Shown here piece after piece: positions 56,378 through 64,000 of a stretch of 64,000 nt of DNA; position 1 is the stretch's first letter, and every line of letters begins with the position of its first letter. The notes beneath the pieces were generated by a model. It was not told the origin of the DNA. It saw nothing but the letters and a program-made list of their open reading frames with translations, and did not search any database. The DNA is from Thamnidium elegans (lineage: Eukaryota; Mucoromycota; Mucoromycetes; Mucorales; Mucoraceae): positions 336,374 through 400,373 of the forward strand of contig JAIXMG010000036.1 in the NCBI GenBank assembly GCA_025201345.1. The letters run 5' to 3'. Made by a program: the position numbers and the translations under genes.

Positions 56378-58127
56378 TTATTTTATGTCTAAAATCGATT
56401 CATCATCTGTAAGCGTATCTAAATCTTTTCCTGTTGTTTCGGGCATAAAGAACCAAACAAATAATATACCAATAAAGTTTATCACCGTAAATACCGTAAA
56501 GCTATACCCTGCTAATCCCGCATTCATATGCGGCCACACTGTATTCACTATAAAGTTAATTATCCAATTACATGAATTACCAAGTGCAGATCCAATAGGC
56601 AATGCTACCAACGGTAATAATTCTGGTGCAATCATCCAAGGTACAACACCGCACCCCATACTGTAAGTAAAAGTAAACAAAATAGCTTTTTTTTTTTATA
56701 TATATATATAAAAATTTGTAAGTTAACAAACAAAAACAAAAACAAAAAAAAAATACCTGCTGTCATAGAAAGCGGCGCTAACTGTGCGGAATTTGTAGAT
56801 GCGGACCCGATAACAAGAAACATGGAGGCCACTGTCATTCCAATAGTCGATAAAAGCATAAACCCCTTTCTACCGACGCGATGCATATACACTACAGCAA
56901 CCATTGTTGCAACAATATTTCCTGCAGAACTGGTCAAAGTTACTGTAGTAGCCATCATTTTGTCGCCTTGAAATACACCTGTCAATAACGTGACCGAATA
57001 TATAGACAAGGGACCAATGCCACCGATTTGATTATACATTTGAATGACACATACAATCAATATCATGTGTAAAATATTTTTATCTTTCAATAACTCAAAG
57101 GCAGACGTACTAGTAGTGAAAGACGCATGTGCAAGAATATGCGACTCTAATTCAGTCCATTCAATCAAATCTTCTTGTTCGCGAAGTTTAAATAAAGCTG
57201 CTTTGGCTTCGTCTAATTTTCCAACAGAGCATAGGTACCTTGGCGATTCAACCGCAAAAAAATACAATAATATCATTTGAACGGTCGTTAAAATACTTGG
57301 AATAACCCAAAGGTATCTCCAAGATGATACCGTACTCATATACAATCCGCACACCTGCGTGAATAAGATGCCAAGGTTTAAAAACAGTTCATACAAACAT
57401 CCAAGAGCACCCCGACTTTGTTTCGTAGATATCTCTGATACATAAATACCGCAACACGAACCGTAAAGTCCTGCTGATATACCTACAAAAACACGACCTA
57501 TACAGTACTTGAAATTTGCCAGGAGAGAAAGACGGAAAATAGTTTTCGTGTACAGTAAAGATGCAAAGAGTTTAGAGTGCTGTAATTTTTTTTTTTTTTT
57601 TTTTTTTTGTATGTATATTTATCATATACGATATTTAATTACCATGACTGTATTAATTGATAGCGCCGACAACATACCCCCGATTACCATCCAACCTCCG
57701 GCAAGCATTAAGTTGCTTTTTCTAGAAAACCGACCATTGATATAACCACTAGTTAAACTACCTGCCAAACCTCCCAACGCGTAAATTCCAATACTCAGAC
57801 CCCTAAAAAAACATAGCCTTAATTAGTTTCTTTTTTATAATATATATATATATATATATAGTACCACATTGTATCGGACATGGGAAGACAAGCAGGAAAT
57901 ACGCGATCACTCCAGTCTCCTCCGCTACATTTACTAATTACAGTTTGGGGCATATTAGGCACACCTAGTTACAAACAGACAAAAAAAAATTAGCAGTAAT
58001 CTATTTTATTATTATTATTTTTCAACGTACTAATATGCCATCCAACGTTAAAACCAGAAAATGCTGCTATCGTAGCACTAAGAACTGTAGGATAAGAATA
58101 ACTTTTTAAAAGTTTTGAGGATATCAT
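56378..58127 (-). CDS. MFS sugar transporter (GLUT-like)
   Basis: Five exons on the minus strand: 58031-58127, 57865-57964, 57643-57802, 56757-57507, 56378-56685; 471 aa, about 12 membrane helices. Family signatures: SGFNVGWHISVPNMPQTVI at helix 1; GYINGRFSRKSN between helices 2 and 3; GRVFVGISAGLYGSCCGIYV, SEISTKQSRGALG; VESPRYL before the central loop; a Gln/Asn-rich helix 7 (QMYNQIGGIGPLSIYS); HRVGRKG; and PETTGKDLD at the end. The order fits SLC2/GLUT hexose facilitators. The last intron was closed at the AAAAAAG acceptor (56686), giving TAAILFTFTYSMGCGVVPW; the nearer CAG would break the frame. Substrate and membrane (plasma or vacuolar) are not determinable. Confidence 0.88.
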
Positions 58128-59386
58128 ATTATTTATTTATTTATTTTTAAAAAAAAAGTGGAAGGTATACCAAGAAAATAGAAAATTGGAGGAAGGATTT
58201 ATATATAAAAAAAAATACCATCTGTAAGCGCGTGCGTATAATTTGGATAAGATAAGGGAGTATAATGAGAAGTATAAAAATTAGTCGATAAGATAATCAC
58301 AAAAGAAAAAACGTCTATCAGTTTGTTGTACTACTATGCAGTTATCTGAACGGAACAGAAATATATTTTTCATTTTGATACACTGCATCGGACTGGATCC
58401 AAAGTCTTCTTTTTTTTTTTTTAATTCTTTGTTAAAACAAATAGTATAAAGAATGGTTATTAAATGCAATTTCAATTTACTATATAAATACTAAGTAGCT
58501 ATAAAAAAAAAAAATAACGGTCGCACAAATTTCACCGAGATAAATGAATGTGATCCCAAGACTTTTTACTGTCTCGAAAAGATCTTGGATCCAGTATATA
58601 TTTATCTATCGGTAAGTCACTAACTTGTGCCAAATTTAACGTTCAGTTTCCGTCATAAAAAGATTATCGTATACTTCGTTTTTTTTTTAAAAAAAGAGTG
58701 GTCCATTTCTGTACATATTTTCCAATTAAACACTAATTACTCTAGCACTGAGACACTTACCTTGAAATAAAACATACTGTTACATAGTGACTTACAATTT
58801 TTGTGGTGTCACAAATCCAAGAAGGACGCTCGTTGAAGAGGATCCTCCTTAACAAGGATTGTCTTTTAAACTTTAACTTAAAATAATACCTTTTTTGTAA
58901 TAATCTAAAATAATATAAATAACCATCAAAAAATCATACTCTAATAAAAATTCAATTCACATTTTGTAAACAACTTTATCTTATACTTCTCTTAACTTAT
59001 AAAAGACCTTTAAATCAGCTCTTTTATTTTTACCTTTACTTTATATTTTATTTTGTTCCTGAATTCCCTTGGATCTTACCTTCCATTGTACTTTTTACCA
59101 AAACCCTTTATTTTCTTTATTGACTTAAGTCGTTCTACTTATAAAACAGGAACTGGTGCTCACTTAAACTTACTATTACCTATTACCTTTTATTTTATTA
59201 CTCTACCACATCCCAAATTCTAACACGTGGTGCTCACTAACAGGGCATTTCATTATATATCTTTGATACAACTCTATATCAAGAACTTTATTTTACTGTT
59301 TGGGTCAAATTTTCTTCAAAATTTCTACCTTTGAACAACTACTACTTTTAACAACTTATTTACAAATTTATTTCAAATCACCGCTA
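58128..59386. other. Non-coding: sugar-transporter promoter, then probable 5' LTR/leader of Ty3 element
   Basis: No gene seen. From about 58801 (TGTGGTGTCACAAATCC) the composition changes to a CT-rich, poorly A/T-run sequence leading into gag, consistent with a 5' LTR plus leader. TGGTGCTCAC occurs at about 59152 and 59228 and might mark a primer-binding site. The 3' LTR lies outside the window, so LTR limits cannot be set. Confidence 0.35.
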
Positions 59387-60571
59387 ATGAACGATCAAGC
59401 TGTGTTGGCAAACCACCATTTATCTGGCTCAACTTTTAATCAAGCTGAATCCCACTCTGGTTATCTCTACCCATCAAGAAAAATGACTTTAATTGAATTT
59501 TCTGGTGCTGAAGGTGAAGATTTCCGCAACTTTGAAGAAGCGTTGGAGTCTTACTTTGCTATGCATAATATTATGACTGACTCTCGCAAACTTCTTATTT
59601 TACGCGCGCAACTCCGTAGAACTGCTAAGAATTTCTTTGAAAGAAGACTTGCCCGTGAACCTGTCTTGGAACCAGGACTTACCTACCAAGAGGCCATCGA
59701 TATTCTCAAGGTTGAATATGTGACTCCTGAATTAATCACTCGATATACTATTGGCTTTAACTTGCTCTCTCAAGGAAAGGAAGAACATCCTAAAACATTT
59801 TTGGGTCGCTTACAAGAAGCTGCTCAGCTAGCTGAACTTGAAGATGCGGAACAACAAATCAAAATCCGTTTTCAAGTTGGTCTCTTACCTGAAATCCGAA
59901 AGTTCTGTGTCTTAAACTCTGCTGTCTCTTTTAACGATTACTTAACTAAGGCTGAAGGCTGGTGGAACGCTGAGAAACCTCGCTCTATCTTTATAAAGAA
60001 CAGTCCTTTTGCTCCTCGTGATATCGACAACTCTTTCGTTACTGAATATGCTACTAAACCGAATCTATCTTTTAATAATCTTTCTTCTGGTGCTGATTTT
60101 TCTGTTCTGGATGTTTCTAGTCAACTAAATTCTGCATTAGCCAATTTGGGAACTGATCGTAACGCATTGAAGCAAGTGATTGCCTCTTTGCAAACGTTAG
60201 AGTTAAACCATATGGAAAATCAGAATACATTGACTGGATCCCCCCTCAACTTGTCAAATCATACCGAGAATTTAGATATTAAAGAAATGATCAGGGAAGT
60301 TATGCAGGAAGAATTCAAAAGACAGAACAATAACAATAATTCCTCTTACCGAAGAAACAACTCTAATTATGAAAATCGTCGTTACAATAATGATTACAAC
60401 TATGAACGTCGAAATGATTATTCTCGTGGAAATGATGGTCGCAATTATAACAACAACAATTCCAACCAAAGAAACAATAATCAAAATAATTATGACAACG
60501 GTAACGGTAACAACAGTCAGAGAAATGATAATCAATCCAACTCTGAAAACAACAATCAGTCAAAAAACTAA
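59387..60571 (+). CDS. Ty3/gypsy Gag polyprotein
   Basis: 394 aa from the ATG at 59387 (MNDQAVLANHHLSG); a longer in-frame reading starts at a TTG and is not preferred. The capsid-like core reads TLIEFSGAEGEDFRNFEEAL, NFFERRLAREPVLEPG, FNLLSQGKEEHPKTFLGRLQ and IRFQVGLLPEIRKFC, the retrotransposon gag pattern of fungal Ty3 elements. The C-terminal 90 residues are Asn/Arg-rich (RRNNSNYENRRYN). No CCHC zinc knuckle is present; the basic Asn-rich tail probably binds RNA instead. The last codons before the TAA form the slippery heptamer of the frameshift site. Confidence 0.88.
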   Translation: MNDQAVLANHHLSGSTFNQAESHSGYLYPSRKMTLIEFSGAEGEDFRNFEEALESYFAMHNIMTDSRKLLILRAQLRRTAKNFFERRLAREPVLEPGLTYQEAIDILKVEYVTPELITRYTIGFNLLSQGKEEHPKTFLGRLQEAAQLAELEDAEQQIKIRFQVGLLPEIRKFCVLNSAVSFNDYLTKAEGWWNAEKPRSIFIKNSPFAPRDIDNSFVTEYATKPNLSFNNLSSGADFSVLDVSSQLNSALANLGTDRNALKQVIASLQTLELNHMENQNTLTGSPLNLSNHTENLDIKEMIREVMQEEFKRQNNNNNSSYRRNNSNYENRRYNNDYNYERRNDYSRGNDGRNYNNNNSNQRNNNQNNYDNGNGNNSQRNDNQSNSENNNQSKN

Positions 60572-60607
60572 TTGGGTCGACTGTAACAACTAAGAATGGT
60601 CAGTCGA
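60562..60607 (+). promoter_or_regulatory. Programmed -1 ribosomal frameshift signal at gag-pol junction
   Basis: The slippery heptamer A AAA AAC (60562-60568) is in gag phase directly before the TAA. An 8-nt spacer follows (60569-60576), then stem arm TCGACTG (60577-60583), a 17-nt loop and the exact complement CAGTCGA (60601-60607). Slippage by -1 enters the pol frame, which is open without stops from the heptamer to 63190. Confidence 0.7.
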
Positions 60608-63443
60608 ATACTCCCAACAACTCAAAAAATTCCATTCCCTCAAATTATAACAATAACAACAATAATAAAAATGAAAAACAATATCTTACAACTATTTTGG
60701 CTGAAGATGAAGAAAGCGAAGAAGAGCAAGATTTATATGCTGCTGTCCGTCCTATTCATCCTCCTATGGTTCAAACTGCAAAAATTACAAAACCTTATTC
60801 TCGTGCTAGCTCATCAAAACTTTTACCAACTCGTAAGGGAAAAGAAAAAGAACTACCTTATGCCAAAGTGGTTAATGTTAACGATGACATGAATATCGAT
60901 GTACCTGTGACCGAACCTATAACTGATCATGACAATCCTCAAATAACTAAAGTACAAGTTTCACCTACTATTAAAACTGTCAAGTCAACTAAACCGAGAA
61001 GAAAAAGAGAAAAGCCTTCTATCAACTATGATATTGTATCTTCTGTGTTCGAGCAAAACTCTAATATTCCAGTTGGTGATTTGCTCAAGGTCTCTCCTCT
61101 TATGAAACGACAATTTGTATCTGCTTTAAGAACACCTAGACAACCAAAAATGGTGGCTCCTGAAGTAACAACTGTTAATAATGTTATGGTACAAGATCTT
61201 TCTTTTGTCGAAGATGATGATGAAGATACTACTGCTATATATACAGACTTCGTAATAAATGGTTATAAAATAAGAACTCTCATTGATGGAGGTGCTGCTA
61301 AAACTTGTATGTCTCAAGAACTTGTTAATAAACTTGGAATACAAATAGATTCTCCTAGTCAAAGTATCTTTACGCTTGGAAACAGTACTAAACAACGGGG
61401 TCTTGGTATAATTTATGATGTGCCAATTCGAGCTGGTGGTGTTATTACTATTCCAGGAAGTATAGAAGTATTACCTGCTACACCTACTCCCTTAATTATC
61501 GGCAACAATTGGTTGAATCGTGCTAAAGCTGTGGTTAATTATGAACGCAAGCTGCTTTCCGTAACTTATAAAGGAAAAATGGCAGAAATTCCAATTAATT
61601 TCTTCAAAACAGCCAGAAAAGTAGCTATTCAGTCTGTAACAAAAATACCAAGTAAAGTCGTGCTGCCTATCGTAAAATCAACACAAGATGAACAAGAAGA
61701 AACCCATGATGATTTTGTAACCGATTCTTCTGATGAATTTACCGAAGACGAGGTGTCCACTGAAGAAAGTTCTACTAGTACTGATGAAGAAGATTACTTT
61801 GTTGAAGATACATCCCCAAATAAATCTGTATCTTTTAATTTGGTGGAAGAAGATCTGAAGAGTGATTTATTTTCAATTGAACCTGAAGTAATATCTGAAC
61901 CGTATGAGAGAACCGATGAAGATTTAGAAGCTGAAGGTTATGACTTAAATGCAATCGACATTAATAGTATATCTCTTGAAGACTTAAAAACTCAAGAAGA
62001 AAAATTTGCTACTGATTTATCTGAAGATCAAAAAGATAAAATCCAAATAGGCGAAATAAATGATCAAACCAAACAACAATTTCTGGACTTAATCAAAAAT
62101 TATCAAGACGTATTCGACTGGAATAATGATACACTTGGATGTACACCTATAATTAAACATCGAGTTATAACTGAAGATGTACCACCTATACGTTGTAGAC
62201 CTTATAGAATGTGCCCGGCTGAAATTGAAAGCTTAAAATCAGAATTAGATAAATTAAGCGCCTTAGGTGTAATACGACCTTCAAATAGTCCATGGAGTTC
62301 TCCTATAATACTAATAAAGAAGAAGGACAACTCATATCGATTGGTGATAGACTATAGAAAGATAAATGCCATTACTAAAAAGGATGCCTATGCATTACCA
62401 AGGATTGAAACCTTACTGGATACCTTGGGAAACGCCTCTATATTCTCAGCACTAGATATGCGCAGTGGTTTTTACCAGGTTGCCCTTGCTGAAGATTCCA
62501 TAGAAAAAAGTGCTTTTGCTACTGCTCAACTAGGCCAGTGGGAATTTACCCGAATGCCCATGGGAATGTGTAACTCTGTAGGAACGTTCCAAAGGATGGT
62601 AGACTTAGTATTTAAAAATTTAATCAACAAATCTCTAGTTGCTTATATTGATGATTTAAATTGCTTTTCAAAATCTTACGATGAACACTTAATTGACTTG
62701 GAAAATCTATTCGTGTGTGTTAGACAAGCTAACTTGAAATTAAATGTTGCCAAATGCTTTTTCTTTAAAGAAAAATTGAATTTCTTGGGATATGTCATTA
62801 CTAAAGAAGGTCTAGAAACTGATCCTGTGAAAATTGAAAAAGTGCGGAATTATCCTATGCCAACTTCTGTTACTCAAATAAAAGGTTTTATTGGAATTGC
62901 ATCCTATTACAGGCGATTCATTAAGAACTTTGCTGCAATTGCAAGACCGCTACACAATCTGACGAAGAAAGGACAAAATACGTGGAACCAAGAATCTATT
63001 GAAGCTTTCCAAATACTAAAAGAAGCATTAACTACCACGCCGGTGTTGATGAGACCTGATTTTGACAAGCCCTTTATATTAGTCACCGATGCTAGTAGAG
63101 TAGGATTAGGGGGAATATTAAGTCAATTGGATGAAGAAGGTCATGAACACCCTATTCAATATATAAGTCGCGGATTACGGGTTCTGAAGTGAATTATGGT
63201 GTTTCCAAATTAGAAGGACTCGCAATTATCTGGGCTGTGAAGATATTCCGACCTTATCTGTTAGGCAAGAAATTTACTATCGTAACTGACCATTCTGCTA
63301 TCAATGGATTGTTAAAATCACAAGAACCAACAGGAATTCTAGCTCGATGGATATCTATTCTGAACGAATATGATTATGAAGTGAAATACCGACCAGGCAG
63401 GGTAAATGAAAGTGCAGATTTTCTCTCACGCCTCGGAAATTGA
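60568..63443 (+). pseudogene. Ty3/gypsy Pol (protease-RT-RNase H), broken by one frameshift
   Basis: Read from the frameshift site: an Asn-rich linker, an acidic segment (AEDEESEEEQ), a retropepsin with LIDGGAAKTCMS (D-G-G at the active site, against D-S/T-G as usual) and IIGNNWL, an acidic linker, then reverse transcriptase (SPWSSPIILIKKKD, LDMRSGFYQVAL, FTRMPMGMCNSVGTFQ, AYIDDL as the YxDD box) and RNase H (ILVTDASRVGLGGILSQ). At about 63185 one G appears to be missing in a GGG run: the frame ends RVLK-TGA, while the next frame continues NYGVSKLEGLAIIWAVK to DFLSRLGN (stop 63443), the end of RNase H. The integrase core should follow but does not. Confidence 0.85.
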
Positions 63444-63659
63444 AATGATTGCAATAATTGTCCAAAACCTCTGATTGACGAAAAAAAGCTGAAGACTATA
63501 TATTATCTACAAAAACGCTATAAAACAAATCAACAAACATTTTATAATACTATAAAACTCTATTAACAAAAAAAGTATATAACCTTTCGAAAACAAAAAC
63601 AAAACAAAGACCTCAAAAATCTGTACAACTCAAACTTAAACTCAATTATCAATAACAAC

Positions 63660-63932
63660 ATGGAAGACACAAATATAAAATTACTCAAAGGCCTACTTGC
63701 CCAATCTAGAGATGCCCAATTTTGCGGATCCCGAACAAACAAAAGTTTTTACAAAAACAAGCAAACTACGCAAGAAACCCCATTCTATTTATTATATGGC
63801 TATCAACCAAGAACATCGTTTGACTCTAAGAAACTAGCTAAACAAACAAATTTGAACTTTGAAGACATATTGAAACAAAGAACCAATAAACAAATCGACA
63901 TTTTACAATTAGTAAGAAAAAAATGCAATTAA
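63660..63932 (+). pseudogene. Integrase C-terminal remnant of the Ty3 element
   Basis: A 90-aa frame containing TQETPFYLLYGYQPRTS, the conserved segment just after the integrase catalytic core, and a following charged region. The HHCC and DDE parts are absent between RNase H (ends 63443) and this fragment. About 215 nt of A-rich sequence (63444-63659) sits at the junction, with a short reading (CPKPLIDEKKLKTIYYLQ) that resembles the normal linker into integrase. Confidence 0.6.
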
Positions 63933-64000
63933 AAAGAATCGAGACCTCTCAAAAATCTCAAAAAAGAAGCAATTGACAAGAAGTTACTACAAACAAAAAA

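Larger units (their letters stand above)
59387..64000 (+). mobile_element. Ty3/gypsy LTR retrotransposon, internal region (defective, runs off window)
   Basis: Order is gag, protease, reverse transcriptase, RNase H, integrase remnant, as in Ty3/gypsy (Metaviridae-type) elements. Gag and pol are in different frames, joined by a -1 frameshift signal. Pol carries a frameshift near 63185 and only the tail end of integrase (63660-63932), so the copy is not autonomous. Few other inactivating changes are seen, so the insertion seems fairly young. Confidence 0.9.

Noticed and set aside
56660..56668. CAG acceptor for the last exon of the sugar transporter
   Set aside because: It breaks the frame; the AAAAAAG at 56686 keeps it and adds helix residues.
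59150..59240. TGGTGCTCAC as a definite tRNA primer-binding site
   Set aside because: It occurs twice and cannot be matched to a tRNA 3' end with confidence; the LTR end is unknown.
1..64000. tRNA, rRNA or CRISPR features
   Set aside because: No tRNA B-box/T-loop with a foldable cloverleaf, no rRNA-like block and no spacer-repeat array was seen by eye. A covariance-model scan would be needed to exclude tRNAs fully.

Overview
The window is nuclear DNA of a filamentous fungus, most likely a Mucoromycota (Mucorales-like) species. The basis is AT-rich intergenic DNA full of poly(A)/poly(T) runs, compact genes with many 45-80 nt GT..AG introns, three GATA-finger regulators (AreA/NIT2-like, NsdD/SUB-1-like, WC-1-like with a LOV domain), and fast-decaying repeat families resembling those expanded in Mucorales. 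Species is not determinable from the sequence alone. All gene models were assembled by eye from splice sites and reading phase; exon coordinates are given so they can be tested.

Layout. 1-9.8 kb is a repeat graveyard. It holds broken multi-exon members of lineage-expanded hypothetical families, a pseudogene with a PD-(D/E)XK-like motif, a truncated Tc1/mariner transposase, a tandem/dispersed repeat, a 36-bp inverted repeat, and a decayed gene ending in a TnpB/Fanzor-like zinc-ribbon and RuvC tail. 9.9-18.7 kb carries regulators: an AreA-like GATA factor (+), a 3.7-kb gene-free stretch, an NsdD-like GATA factor (-) and a SAGA SCA7/Sgf73 subunit (-). 20.9-25.7 kb is a divergent P5-type ATPase with a Cys-rich ectodomain. 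28.7-33.1 kb is a full-length PDR-type ABC exporter with a CGG/CCG palindrome in its promoter. 33.4-44.4 kb is dense housekeeping: sulfite oxidase with a 6-nt microexon, a UPF0658 Golgi membrane protein, an F-box/WD40 protein, a single-pass membrane protein, a poly-Q coiled-coil protein, CRIPT, a DUF1749 alpha/beta hydrolase and a 100-aa two-helix membrane protein. 45.3-49.2 kb is a second repeat island with the better preserved inverted paralogue of the PD-(D/E)XK-like gene, a dispersed repeat and transposase debris. 49.5-58.1 kb has an F-box protein, the WC-1-like photoreceptor, an Stm1/SERBP1-type RGG protein and a GLUT-like sugar transporter. From about 58.8 kb to the end lies a Ty3/gypsy element whose gag and pol are joined by a textbook -1 frameshift signal, but whose pol is broken and mostly lacks integrase.

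How the genes relate. There are no operons. Neighbours are functionally diverse, although nitrogen (AreA-like), light (WC-1-like) and developmental (NsdD-like) GATA regulation plus SAGA sit in one 45-kb stretch. The most unusual observations are the microexon encoding the molybdenum-ligand cysteine of sulfite oxidase, the gag-pol frameshift cassette, the paired PD-(D/E)XK-like gene family, and the TnpB/Fanzor-like relic beside an inverted repeat.
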